DNA from: JAXHTH01 sp034211115
Lineage (GTDB): Bacteria; Planctomycetota; Phycisphaerae; Phycisphaerales; SM1A02
Length of the DNA: 28,716 bases
Direction of reading: 5' to 3'
NCBI GenBank assembly: GCA_034211115.1
Contig: JAXHTH010000106.1
Location: 1-28,716 of the forward strand
Part shown: in pieces, positions 15,161-22,889 of the stretch
Layout of the letters: the number at the start of each line of letters is the position of its first letter
Numbering within the stretch: the stretch's first letter is position 1
Position numbers and translations under genes: made by a program
Notes under the pieces: model-generated
What the model saw: only the letters and a program-made list of their open reading frames with translations
What the model was told of the DNA's origin: nothing
Database searches by the model: none

Positions 15161-16114
15161 ATGAAGAAGATACTCACCGTCACGTTCAACCCCGCCCTCG
15201 ACAAGAGCTGCACCACGCAGGCCATTGAGCCGGAGCGGAAGCTCCGATGCGATGACGTGCAGCGCGATCCCGGCGGGGGCGGAATCAACGTCGCCCGCGC
15301 CGTGCGTCGGCTCGGGGGAGAGGCCACCGCGCTGTGGGCCTGCGGCGGCGCGACCGGGTCCGTCATGTCCGGTCGGCTCGATGAGGAGCAGGTCGCCCAC
15401 GAACCGTTCCAGATCGCCGAAGAGACGCGCGAGAACCTGGTCGTGCATGACACGTCGACGGATCGCGAGTTCCGCTTTACGCTTCCCGGAGCGAGATTGA
15501 GTGAGCGCGAGATCGACGGCCTCTGCGATCGGGTGATGGACCTTCACGCGGACTTCGTCGTCGCGAGCGGGAGCCTGCCGCCCGGTGCGCCGGACGACAC
15601 CTTCGCCCGCCTCGCGAAGATGCTCTCGGAGCGTGATGACGGTCGGTTCATCGTCGACACGAGCGGCGGGCCTCTGCAGGCGGCCGCCGAGGCGGGCGTC
15701 TGGCTGCTCAAGCCCAATCATCATGAACTGTGCCAGCTCGCGGGATGCGATCTCGAGGACGATGCGGCGATCCGGGATGCGGCGCGGCATCTTCTTGAGT
15801 CGGGCCGCGCGGCCGTCGTCCTCGTCACGCTCGGCTCCGCCGGCGCGCTGCTCGTCACCGCCGAGCGCGTCGAGCGCATCGCCGCCCCGACGGTGCCGAT
15901 CCGCAGCCGGGTCGGGGCGGGCGACAGCACGGTGGCCGGCGTCGTTCTGGCCCTTGCCCGGGAGCGTGATCTGGCGGAGGCGGCGCGGCAGGGCGTTGCC
16001 GCCGGCGCCGCCGCCGTCATGACCGAAGGCACCGAGCTCTGCCGCGGTGACGATGCGAACCGCCTCTACCGCGCCATGCTCGAGGAGCACGAATCGGCGG
16101 AGACGACCGCGTGA
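15161..16114 (+). CDS. pfkB: PfkB-family hexose-phosphate kinase (6-phosphofructokinase 2 / 1-phosphofructokinase type)
   Basis: 317 residues of the ribokinase/PfkB fold. Seen: the start ILTVTFNPALDKS, the Gly-rich DPGGGGINVARA (signature 1), ASGSLPPG, LKPNHHEL, and signature 2 RVGAGDSTVAG with catalytic Asp255. This matches E. coli PfkB and FruK, which phosphorylate fructose-6-P or fructose-1-P with ATP; the two activities cannot be separated from sequence. The ATG at 15161 is preceded by GGTGATC, complementary to the 16S 3' end, with a 3-base gap, the same arrangement as baeRF. It stands alone on the + strand, divergent from rhodanese. Mycobacterial PfkB (Rv2029c) is a DosR-regulon gene. 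Confidence 0.92.
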   Translation: MKKILTVTFNPALDKSCTTQAIEPERKLRCDDVQRDPGGGGINVARAVRRLGGEATALWACGGATGSVMSGRLDEEQVAHEPFQIAEETRENLVVHDTSTDREFRFTLPGARLSEREIDGLCDRVMDLHADFVVASGSLPPGAPDDTFARLAKMLSERDDGRFIVDTSGGPLQAAAEAGVWLLKPNHHELCQLAGCDLEDDAAIRDAARHLLESGRAAVVLVTLGSAGALLVTAERVERIAAPTVPIRSRVGAGDSTVAGVVLALARERDLAEAARQGVAAGAAAVMTEGTELCRGDDANRLYRAMLEEHESAETTA

Positions 16115-16242
16115 GCATCGACGGTCCCCGTCCAATGCGGTGGCCTCCGCTCCCGCGCCGCAAGCAACCCGCGGCGGGATGTCGCCGATTCCCGATCGTG
16201 GACATCATCCATCCCGGCCGCGGGCGGGCATTTGTCAGGATC

Positions 16243-16251
16243 TGCTAGACT
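16243..16251 (+). promoter_or_regulatory. Extended -10 element for the UbiB-family gene (possible leaderless start)
   Basis: TGC-TAGACT forms an extended -10 ending 8 bases before the ATG at 16260. There is no ribosome-binding site between it and the start, so the transcript may begin at or next to the start codon. No -35 match at standard spacing. Confidence 0.35.
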
Positions 16252-16259
16252 GCCCGCCC

Positions 16260-17945
16260 ATGTCTTCACCACTCGCCTTCGGGCGGACAATCCGAAGCAC
16301 GCAGCGCACGCGGGATATCCTCGTCATCCTCGCGCGGTACGGCTTCGCGGGCATCATCCAGGAACTCAACCTCGATCGGCTCCTGCTCAGGAGCCGCAAG
16401 CTCGTCGGCGCCGCCGAGCCCGATGAGGAAGTTACCCGGCAACCGACGGAGGTGCGCTTGCGCCGGGCGATGGAGGAGCTCGGCCCGACGTTCATCAAGC
16501 TCGGGCAGGTGCTGAGCATGCGCCCCGATCTCGTTCCCCCCGGCTGGGCGGAGGAGTTCGAGCAGCTCCAGGATGAGGTTCCGCCCGTCGCGTTCGAGGG
16601 TATTCAGAAAAGACTGGAGGAGGAGTTTGGCGAGCGGCAGGAGGAGCTGTTCGACTCGATCGAGGAGGAGCCGCTCGCCGCGGCGTCGATCGCGCAGGTT
16701 CATCGCGCCGTGCTCCGCGGAGGCCGGCCCATCGTGCTCAAGGTGCTGCGCCCGGGGATCCGTGACAAGATCGCTTCTGACATGGACATCCTGCGCCGGA
16801 TCGCCGAATTCGCCGAGGCGCATTTCTCCAATCTCGGTTACAGCCCGACCGAGGTCGTCGATCAGTTCAGCCGCGAGCTGAAGACGGAGATCGACCTGAC
16901 GCACGAAGCGCGGGCGGCCGATCGCCTGCGCCGCAACTTCATCGACAACGAACACGTCCACTTCCCAGAGGTCTTCTGGGAAGCGACCACGTCCTCCGTG
17001 CTCGCGATGGAGGAGATCCGCGGTACGCTGCTGTCGAAGATGGAGCCGGAGGAGCTGAGCGAAGCCGATCGGCAGGAGATCGTCGCCCGCGGCACCGACG
17101 CCGTCTTCCGCCAGTGTCTCGAGCACGGCTTCTTTCACGCCGACCCGCACCCGGGCAACATCTTCATCCTGCCCGGGGCGGAGATCTGCTTCATCGACTG
17201 CGGCATGGTGGGGCATGTCGATCCCGAGACGGCCGGGCTGCTTGCCGATCTCGTGCACGGGGTCATCGAGGGCGATCTCAACCGCGTCATCGACGTGACC
17301 CTCACACTGGGCGGCGCCGATCCCGCCCTCGCCGAGGATCGCGCCTTCCGCGCCGACACCTGGGAGTACATCTCCCGTTTCGAGCAGAGCACGTTCGACA
17401 AGCTCGACATGGGCCGGCTGCTCCAGGACTTCTTCGATCGCATTCGCCGGCATCGGCTGCGCTGCCCGTCGGACATCGTCTTCCTCATCAAGGCGATCAC
17501 GACGATCGAAGGCATCGGCGAACGGCTGATGCCCGACTTCGACATCGCCACCCACGTCGAGCCGTACGTGCAGCGCCTCGTCCGCCGGCGCTACGGCATC
17601 GGCGCCCTGCGCAGCCGGCTCCAGACCAGCGTGCTCGGTTACGCGCAGGTGATCGAATCGCTTCCCCGGCATGTGCGATCGCTGCTGCACAACATCCGCC
17701 GCAATCGCGTGACCGTGCACCTCGAGCATCACGGGCTGCACGATCTCACGCAGACGATCGAGCGGGCCAGCGCGAACGTGGCGCACGCGGTCTTCGTCGC
17801 CGCGCTGATCCTCGGCTCGTCGATCCTCGTGCTCGCGGACAGCACCACGGGCGAGCAGGGCGTGCTGTCCATCCTGGCCATCATCGGCTTCGCGGTGGCG
17901 ATCGTCCTCACCGTGGGCCGGGTGCTCGCCGCCTACTTCCGCTGA
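16260..17945 (+). CDS. UbiB/AarF/ABC1-family atypical kinase
   Basis: 561 residues. Family hallmarks: the KxGQ motif at Lys80-Gln83 in FIKLGQVLSMRPD, the Ala-rich loop AAASIAQVHRA, the ExD motif in KTEIDLTHEA, HADPHPGN as catalytic loop, FIDCGMVGH as metal loop, and two C-terminal hydrophobic helices that anchor it in the membrane. UbiB proteins are ATPases needed for ubiquinone or other isoprenoid-lipid metabolism; the precise reaction is unsettled. Phycisphaerae normally use menaquinone, so quinone-lipid handling in a wider sense is likely. The ATG at 16260 starts right at the family N-terminus (RDILVILARYGF) and is close to an extended -10. Single gene, 145 bases after pfkB. Confidence 0.94.
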   Translation: MSSPLAFGRTIRSTQRTRDILVILARYGFAGIIQELNLDRLLLRSRKLVGAAEPDEEVTRQPTEVRLRRAMEELGPTFIKLGQVLSMRPDLVPPGWAEEFEQLQDEVPPVAFEGIQKRLEEEFGERQEELFDSIEEEPLAAASIAQVHRAVLRGGRPIVLKVLRPGIRDKIASDMDILRRIAEFAEAHFSNLGYSPTEVVDQFSRELKTEIDLTHEARAADRLRRNFIDNEHVHFPEVFWEATTSSVLAMEEIRGTLLSKMEPEELSEADRQEIVARGTDAVFRQCLEHGFFHADPHPGNIFILPGAEICFIDCGMVGHVDPETAGLLADLVHGVIEGDLNRVIDVTLTLGGADPALAEDRAFRADTWEYISRFEQSTFDKLDMGRLLQDFFDRIRRHRLRCPSDIVFLIKAITTIEGIGERLMPDFDIATHVEPYVQRLVRRRYGIGALRSRLQTSVLGYAQVIESLPRHVRSLLHNIRRNRVTVHLEHHGLHDLTQTIERASANVAHAVFVAALILGSSILVLADSTTGEQGVLSILAIIGFAVAIVLTVGRVLAAYFR

Positions 17946-18053
17946 TCGCACCCCCCGGCGGGCAGACGCCTCCGTCGGACCGGTCAACCCTCCGCTGCCC
18001 CTCAACCAACGCCGCAGGCAATCCGGCCGCGTCTGCGGCCGCACAACGAACAA

Positions 18054-18078
18054 CCCGCTGTCATCTCCTGACAGCGGG
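18054..18078 (-). terminator. Terminator hairpin downstream of tRNA-Ala
   Basis: CCCGCTGTCA (18054-18063) pairs perfectly with TGACAGCGGG (18069-18078) over a 5-base loop, 10 bases past the tRNA 3' end. On the minus strand it is followed by a T-rich TTGTTCGTTGT. It may also stop the UbiB transcript from the other side. Confidence 0.7.
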
Positions 18079-18088
18079 CTGGATCAAG

Positions 18089-18161
<73 letters not shown>

Positions 18162-18198
18162 AGTGGGTCGGCCGGACGGGACCGGCCGCGAATGGACA

Positions 18199-18226
18199 AG
18201 CTTACTCAAAACCATCGGCCGATCAA
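18199..18226 (-). promoter_or_regulatory. Sigma-70-like promoter for tRNA-Ala
   Basis: On the minus strand TTGATC (18226-18221) and TAAGCT (18204-18199) are 16 bases apart, about 37 bases upstream of the tRNA 5' end. This is one of the few recognisable -35/-10 pairs in the window. Confidence 0.45.
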
Positions 18227-18348
18227 GCGGCTCGGTCCATCTTCACCGGGACCGGCATCAGGGCCCGCGCGGCGGGTCGTGGTCGGCGGCGGGCGGCTCA
18301 TCTCAGCCCGCCCTGTGGGTCTCCTCGTGGGGGCGAGCCGGATACGGC

Positions 18349-18381
18349 GAGACCTCCGGCCCGCGGTCGGGCGGAGGTCTC
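18349..18381. terminator. Long perfect inverted repeat downstream of the PEP-CTERM-like gene
   Basis: GAGACCTCCG (18349-18358) pairs with CGGAGGTCTC (18372-18381), with more GC pairing in the loop. It lies about 85 bases after the stop on the minus strand and has no T-run. The rest of 18162-18466 shows no gene. Confidence 0.4.
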
Positions 18382-18466
18382 GGGGGTCGGCCTGGTTGTC
18401 GCGGCCCGGCCGGTTGCGACCCGGCCACCGCGCGAGCGGCGCTGCGATCGGACTGCCGATCGACGA

Positions 18467-18955
18467 TTACCGGCGTCGCCGGCCCAGCAGGGCCAGGGCG
18501 CCGAGTCCCAGCAGGCTCAGGGCGCCGGGGGCGGGAATGGGACTGACCGCCCCGGTGGTGCCGAACGTCGTCGATGAGGGCAGGCCAGCGCTCAGATCGG
18601 GCCCGACCTGACCGTCGATGGGACCGCTCGGCGGCCCAAGGGGCAGGTCGATCAACATCGGGGGCGGGAACAGGTTGGTCCATTCATCGCCATCCGACCA
18701 GCCGCCGCTGAGCGGATCGCCCGGTCTCCAGTCGGAGAGGCCGAAGGGGAGGTTCGGCGGATCGGGGACCTCTCCGCCGACGGGCGGCTTGGGAGGGATG
18801 TTCTCCTGCACGGTATGCCCGCCGCGCTCCGATCCCTCCGGATCGTTGCTGATCTCGATTCCGTTGAAGCCCGCCCCGGCCTGGACGGTCAGGAGCAGGG
18901 CGCTGCATGTTGCTCCGACGGCCGACAGGAATGTGTATGACCTATTTCTGAACAT
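18467..18955 (-). CDS. Secreted Pro/Gly-rich protein with PEP-CTERM-like sorting tail
   Basis: 162 residues. An N-terminal signal peptide (basic MFRNRSY, hydrophobic core to about residue 25) precedes a low-complexity region rich in Pro, Gly and Asp with no known domain. The C-terminus is a PEP-CTERM-like tail: PAPGALSLLGLGALALLG followed by RRRR, directly at the end. Such tails are cleaved by exosortase-type enzymes and mark exported or surface proteins in planctomycetes and others. The ATG at 18953-18955 has GAGGAG 9 bases upstream. The start is only 13 bases after the stop of the HTH-TPR regulator, so the two form an operon. The mature chain has no recognised function. Confidence 0.85.
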   Translation of the reverse strand: MFRNRSYTFLSAVGATCSALLLTVQAGAGFNGIEISNDPEGSERGGHTVQENIPPKPPVGGEVPDPPNLPFGLSDWRPGDPLSGGWSDGDEWTNLFPPPMLIDLPLGPPSGPIDGQVGPDLSAGLPSSTTFGTTGAVSPIPAPGALSLLGLGALALLGRRRR

Positions 18956-18968
18956 GGTCGGCGTCTCC

Positions 18969-20222
18969 TCAGCTCTCACGAATCACTTTGGCGGTCTGAA
19001 GGATCATCCAGCCCGTGCGCCGGAAGTTGGGGAAGCGTCCCATCGTGCCGGCCACGACGCGGACGTCCTCCTGGTCGATCGTCCACTCCGACTCGAGCCC
19101 GGTCCACTCGTGGAAGCGCTGCCGGCGGGCGTACTCCATCGTGAACACCCGCTCCCGCATGGCCCAGTTATCGAGGCGTTCGGCGATCTCCTCGGCCTTG
19201 TTGGTGAACACGGCCATGAACTGCTGGAGCTTCTTTTCATCCTGAAGATGGCGGAGGGCGGTGTTGCAGCCGAACACGCACCACCAGCCGTAGCTTTCCA
19301 GCCAGTCGCCAACGGGGAAGGCGGAGGAGTCGATGACGGCGTCGAGCCCGTCGGAGAGCTCGATCAGGCCGTCTTCGGCCTCGCGCTTCCCGAGGGCGAC
19401 ATCGACCTCGATGAGGCCGCCCTTGCAGGTGTTGGCCACGCCCGAGTAAGCATCGTCCTCGTACTTCTCCGCCAGCGCTTCGTACATCCGCCGGGCTGTC
19501 TCCAGGTCCTCGCGGGCCATGGTCGCGAAGCGGTCGGCCTCGGACGGGTCGACATCCATCATCCGGCGGAGGCTGTTGCCGCGGACGTAGTAGGCGTGGG
19601 CGTGCACGACCTCGTGCAGCCGGCTGTCCGGCGGTGAATGCCGGTAGCGGTCGAGGATGTTCGATGCCGTCGCCCTCGCCTCGAAGAGGTGCCAGAGGCT
19701 GTAGTGTGAGGTCGCGAGGTTGACCTCGAGCATGGTTCGGCGGGCGGTGGTGATGGGGCCCTCCTGGAGGCCGCGCTGCGCCGCCTCGAGGGCCTTGGTG
19801 TACCGGCCCAGGCCGTCCCAGCCGCCGCACTCGCGGTTGCAGGCCAGGGCCCGCTGGTCGGACTCCTCGGCGATCATGTACATCCGCTGAGCGAGGCGGA
19901 TGAGGTCGGAGTAGCGGCCTTCACGGTGGGCCTTCAGCGCCTCCTGGTTGACGTCATCGAACGTCTGGCCGTTCGCCTGGGGGTTGTCGACGGGCTCGCC
20001 GTTGTCCCAGAGCAGCTCGATCATGTCGCCGACGGGCCAGTCGAGGACATCGGCGAGGTGGACGACGAGATCGAGCTTTGGGATGCCGCTGCCCGGGACG
20101 AGTTTTGTCGGGTCGCGTCCCAGGTTCCGGGCCAGCTCCTTGCGGGTCCAGCCCTTGTAGGTCTGGGCCAGATCAAGCAGTTGTGCCAGCCTCTTCCTGC
20201 GTGTTCGAGCCTGTTCCGTCAT
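18969..20222 (-). CDS. XRE-type HTH regulator with TPR-like C-terminal domain (paralog 1)
   Basis: 417 residues. The first ~65 form a helix-turn-helix domain (AQTYKGWTRKELARNLG, then GIPKLDLVVHLADVLDWPV). The remainder is helical and TPR-like, with repeats around AHREGRYSDLIRLAQRMY and YTKALEAAQRGL. A signature SYGWWCVFGCN near 309-319 is fully shared with the paralog at 21398-22657. It is probably a cytoplasmic transcription factor whose helical domain binds a peptide or protein, as in RRNPP regulators; that is architecture-based inference. The ATG has a strong AAGGAGG 5 bases upstream, but that site can pair with TCCTCC just before it. The PEP-CTERM-like gene follows after 13 bases. Confidence 0.88.
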   Translation of the reverse strand: MTEQARTRRKRLAQLLDLAQTYKGWTRKELARNLGRDPTKLVPGSGIPKLDLVVHLADVLDWPVGDMIELLWDNGEPVDNPQANGQTFDDVNQEALKAHREGRYSDLIRLAQRMYMIAEESDQRALACNRECGGWDGLGRYTKALEAAQRGLQEGPITTARRTMLEVNLATSHYSLWHLFEARATASNILDRYRHSPPDSRLHEVVHAHAYYVRGNSLRRMMDVDPSEADRFATMAREDLETARRMYEALAEKYEDDAYSGVANTCKGGLIEVDVALGKREAEDGLIELSDGLDAVIDSSAFPVGDWLESYGWWCVFGCNTALRHLQDEKKLQQFMAVFTNKAEEIAERLDNWAMRERVFTMEYARRQRFHEWTGLESEWTIDQEDVRVVAGTMGRFPNFRRTGWMILQTAKVIRES

Positions 20223-20226
20223 GAAT

Positions 20227-20245
20227 TCCTCCTTTTTCCGGAGGA
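20227..20245 (-). promoter_or_regulatory. Hairpin that would sequester the ribosome-binding site of HTH-TPR paralog 1
   Basis: On the mRNA, UCCUCC pairs perfectly with the Shine-Dalgarno GGAGGA over a 7-base loop (GGAAAAA); GGAGGA ends 4 bases before AUG. The anti-SD copy directly upstream makes translational control plausible: opening the 6-bp stem would expose the site. Confidence 0.5.
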
Positions 20246-20339
20246 CCGGCCGGCGGTGTCTGTCGCCGACGACCGGTCGTCAGGACGGCCCCTCGGCTCC
20301 CCATTGTCCCGAACTGGCGTCCGCGCCAGTCCTCTATAC

Positions 20340-20377
20340 GGCCGATCCGGCGCTTCGGCTCCGGGGCGGCCTTTTTT
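20340..20377 (+). terminator. Intrinsic-terminator-like hairpin with T6
   Basis: GGCCG-AT-CCGG, 10-base loop, CCGG-GG-CGGCC, directly followed by TTTTTT. No + strand gene precedes it. Confidence 0.45.
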
Positions 20378-20399
20378 CTGTCGCGGGGCGGAAGTGCCC

Positions 20400-20427
20400 G
20401 GGTGGCGAATCTGAGCCGCCCTTTTTT
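20400..20427 (+). terminator. Intrinsic-terminator-like hairpin with T6
   Basis: GGGTGGC (20400-20406) pairs with GCCGCCC (20415-20421, one G-T) over an 8-base loop, then TTTTTT. Confidence 0.45.
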
Positions 20428-20542
20428 CCGGGCGGTGCGGGGCGTGGTAGAAGAAGGCCGCAGAACCGATCTCTCCGCAGAGATGCCAGAAACCGGCCTT
20501 TCTTCCTCTTCCTCCTTTTTCCTCGTTCCTCGCCCGGGCTTT

Positions 20543-20579
20543 CCCCCACCGGCCCGAAAACGGCGGTGGGGGACTTTTT
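20543..20579 (+). terminator. Intrinsic-terminator-like hairpin with T5
   Basis: CCCCCACCG (20543-20551) pairs with CGGTGGGGG (20564-20572), then ACTTTTT. Confidence 0.45.
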
Positions 20580-21064
20580 CCCCTCTTTCCCCGCTCAGAT
20601 GACGTGAAATCACGCAATCTCGATCAATCAGGCGGACCCGGGGATTGGCTCCTTTCCGGGGGCGGGCTCCTTGTGGTTGTCGCCGGAGACGAGGGGGAGG
20701 GCGGCCGGATGGTGAGGGGACATGGGACAGATGTGGGCTGAATATGCTCGATCGCTGTGGGGTGGAGGAGCGGGCGAGGCCCCGAGGGCGGGGCCCGCGA
20801 TCGTCGGTACCGACCCGCTCGACCAGCGCGGGCACACCGTCCAGGAGGATTGCGAAGCGCGGTGGCTGACCGGTCTTGGCTGATTCTCGCCGAGAAGCCG
20901 CCGCCATCCGTCGCGCACGCGCTGCTCGCGCCAGAAGGCGCCGGGTTCCCTGGCCCGCGCGCCTCCAATCAGGTCGCCGACCGGAAAAGCCGGGCAGGAC
21001 TGATCGCCGACGGTGCGGGACATCTCGTATTCGAGTCGCCTTTTTTCTGCCGGGCTGCGGAAAG

Positions 21065-21095
21065 GCCGCGGGTGTGCGAGTGTGCGGCGTTTTTT
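21065..21095 (+). terminator. Intrinsic-terminator-like hairpin with T6
   Basis: GCCGC (21065-21069) pairs with GCGGC (21084-21088), then G and TTTTTT. The T-run word CGTTTTTTCG is repeated 4 bases later. Confidence 0.4.
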
Positions 21096-21211
21096 CGAAG
21101 TCGTTTTTTCGCGCGGTATAAGGTGCGCGGTCAGATTGATTGTCGCCCCGAACGGGCCCGTGCGCCTTTCCTCCCTCCTCTTTCCTCGCGCGGGCCTTTC
21201 TTCCTCCGTCT

Positions 21212-21247
21212 CCCGCCGCCCCCCGAGGGCGGCGGGGGTCTCTTTTT
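21212..21247 (+). terminator. Intrinsic-terminator-like hairpin with T5
   Basis: CCCGCCGCCC (21212-21221) pairs perfectly with GGGCGGCGGG (21227-21236) over 5 bases, then GGTCTCTTTTT. It would block + strand transcription from running antisense into HTH-TPR paralog 2. Confidence 0.5.
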
Positions 21248-21397
21248 AGAGGTGAGCCTCAGGTTCGCGAGGAGTCTGACTGATCGGCAGGGCACGAGGG
21301 CACCATGACGCTGGTGGGGGGTGCCAGCAATGAAGAGGAGCGATCCCGTTGGCGTGTTCCGTTCTATGCGCGCCATCCCACCAAGCGTGAGGCCTGT

Positions 21398-22657
21398 TCA
21401 ACGGCTTTGGACGATCCTTGCTTGCCTTAGCAGCTTCAGTCCTGTCTGGCGGAAGGCTGGGAATCGGGCGATCGTGCCGATCAGTGCGCGCAAGTCCTGG
21501 GTGTCGAGGACGGGCTGGAATCGCCTGCCAGTCATCTCGTGCAGACGAGCGGCGTTCCTTTCTTCGATTGTGAAAAGGCGCTCTCGCAGGGGCCAACTGT
21601 CAGTGCGGCGTGCGATTTCATCAGCCCGCTCAGTAAACAGCACCAGATATCGCTGCAATTCCCGGTTGTCCGGAATGTGCCTGCGAGCGATGTTGCAGCC
21701 AAACACACACCACCAGCCGTAGCTCTCCGGCCACTCGCCGGGCGGAGAGCAGCGGGTGTCGTCGGCACCACTTATCTCCTTGGTGATTCTATCGAGAGCC
21801 GCTCTTGGTTGGAGATGCTCGAGTTCAACGTCGATTTCAATAATCCCGCCTGCGCAGGTGTGAGCTATGGCCGCGTACGTTTCGTCATCGAGCTCCGTGA
21901 CGAGCTGGCTGTATAAGTTGCTCGCATTCTCAAGATCGCACTTCGCTTCTTCAAGTGTGCGTTGTTCTTTCGTCGATCCGGTCGTTGCGAGCCTGCGGAG
22001 CGCGTTGCCGTGAACGTAGTAGGCAAAGGCCTCTGTTGCACGGGATCGGTGATCCTCCGCCGGATTCTGGGCATACCATTGAATCAGTTCATTCGCGAGG
22101 GCGCGTGCTTCAACGAGTTGCCAGTTCGTGTAGTAGAGGTTCGCCAGGTTGGACTGGAGAATGAGGCGAAGTTCGCGGGACGCGGAGATCTCCCGCAGTC
22201 CCCGTTGGAGCATCTCCATCGGGTTCGCGACTTGGCCGAGTGCGATCCACGCCACAGACCCGCGAACGCAGGCCAAGGCGCGCTCGTCGGGGGTGGCAGC
22301 AACCGCATAGGCGCGTTCGGCAATCGTCGCGGCCTCGGTGTATCGTCCCTCAACCCAGGCTTTCCTGGAGGCTGTTTGGAATTCCGTGAAGCCAGCACCT
22401 TCCGCGGACGGGGATCCCTCGCCCTCCGGCAACTCCAGCACTGTGACAACGTCCTCGATTGACCAGTCGAGCACATCCGCGAGCCGAGTCACCAGATCGA
22501 GTTTCGGGATCCCGCTGACCGGGATGATCTTGCTTGGATCGCGGCCGAGAGCGCGCGCGAGTTCAGCTTGACTCCATTCGCGGTAGGCGCGAGCGAGTGT
22601 CAATAGCTCGGCGAGTCGTTCCCGGCGACGCGCAGCATCTGTCTGTGTGTTCGTCAA
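21398..22657 (-). CDS. XRE-type HTH regulator with TPR-like C-terminal domain (paralog 2)
   Basis: 419 residues from a TTG start at 22655-22657, chosen because it gives the same N-terminal length as paralog 1 (417 residues); upstream frame to 22828 has no counterpart there. HTH: WSQAELARALGRDPSK then SGIPKLDLVTRLADVLDWSI. The rest is helical TPR-like with the shared SYGWWCVFGCN signature and a matching C-terminus (RFPAFRQTGLKLL). It is clearly homologous to paralog 1 along its whole length, but by eye its DNA is less GC-rich and codon use is less biased, suggesting different origin or age. The ribosome-binding site is weak. It is divergent from the secreted Hint protein gene, with overlapping promoters at 22890-22940 and a leader of about 250 bases. 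Confidence 0.85.
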   Translation of the reverse strand: MTNTQTDAARRRERLAELLTLARAYREWSQAELARALGRDPSKIIPVSGIPKLDLVTRLADVLDWSIEDVVTVLELPEGEGSPSAEGAGFTEFQTASRKAWVEGRYTEAATIAERAYAVAATPDERALACVRGSVAWIALGQVANPMEMLQRGLREISASRELRLILQSNLANLYYTNWQLVEARALANELIQWYAQNPAEDHRSRATEAFAYYVHGNALRRLATTGSTKEQRTLEEAKCDLENASNLYSQLVTELDDETYAAIAHTCAGGIIEIDVELEHLQPRAALDRITKEISGADDTRCSPPGEWPESYGWWCVFGCNIARRHIPDNRELQRYLVLFTERADEIARRTDSWPLRERLFTIEERNAARLHEMTGRRFQPVLDTQDLRALIGTIARFPAFRQTGLKLLRQARIVQSR

Positions 22658-22889
22658 AGTTGCGGTCTGCCTACGTTGATGCCTGGACTGGAGGCTGGTT
22701 CGTTCCGCTGTTTTCAATCCGAGTTCCGTCGCGATCCAGACAGCCCTTCCCGTCCCACTCGAGAACTCGGTCAATCGTGCTTCCGCTCCGTGAGGCGAAC
22801 CCCGGTCGCAACACGCGCGGGAGCCCATCGGGAGCGCCTTTCGTAGAGTCTAGGCTCTTTTGTGGCTTTTCGATATTTTCTCTAAAACC

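Larger units (their letters stand above)
20340..20602 (+). repeat. Terminator-rich element, copy 1
   Basis: Ordered features on +: stem GGCCG..CCGG/CCGG..CGGCC then T6 (20340-20377); stem GGGTGGC/GCCGCCC then T6 (20400-20427); pyrimidine tract from about 20497; stem CCCCCACCG/CGGTGGGGG then ACTTTTT (20543-20579). Copy 2 at 21024-21252 keeps the order and several exact words (GCCTTTTTTCTG, TTTCCTCG, and CGGGCYTTTC). Function unknown. Confidence 0.5.
21024..21252 (+). repeat. Terminator-rich element, copy 2
   Basis: Same order as copy 1: a weak hairpin CTCG/CGAG then GTCGCC-T6 (to 21046); stem GCCGC/GCGGC then GT6 (21065-21095); an extra direct repeat CGTTTTTTCG at 21088-21097 and 21102-21111; pyrimidine tract from about 21165; stem CCCGCCGCCC/GGGCGGCGGG then TCTCTTTTT (21212-21247). 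Confidence 0.5.
20223..21397. other. Long intergenic stretch between the two HTH-TPR paralogs, no convincing gene
   Basis: Nearly 1.2 kb. Open frames on both strands are compositionally odd and show no family motif or ribosome-binding site. What stands out are repeated GC hairpins followed by T5-T6 runs on the + strand, and pyrimidine-rich tracts, arranged as two diverged copies of one element (20340-20602 and 21024-21252). One minus-strand frame (20628-21023, 131 codons) starts just after the second copy but has no recognisable protein features. Confidence 0.6.

Noticed and set aside
16266..18053. 595-codon minus-strand frame opposite the UbiB-family gene
   Set aside because: Antisense shadow. 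UbiB motifs on the + strand are complete.
20340..21252. CRISPR array
   Set aside because: Only two diverged long copies; no regular short repeats with spacers and no cas gene.
20757..21308. 183-codon + strand frame in the regulator intergenic region
   Set aside because: It runs through three T-run hairpins and low-complexity tracts, with no family feature.
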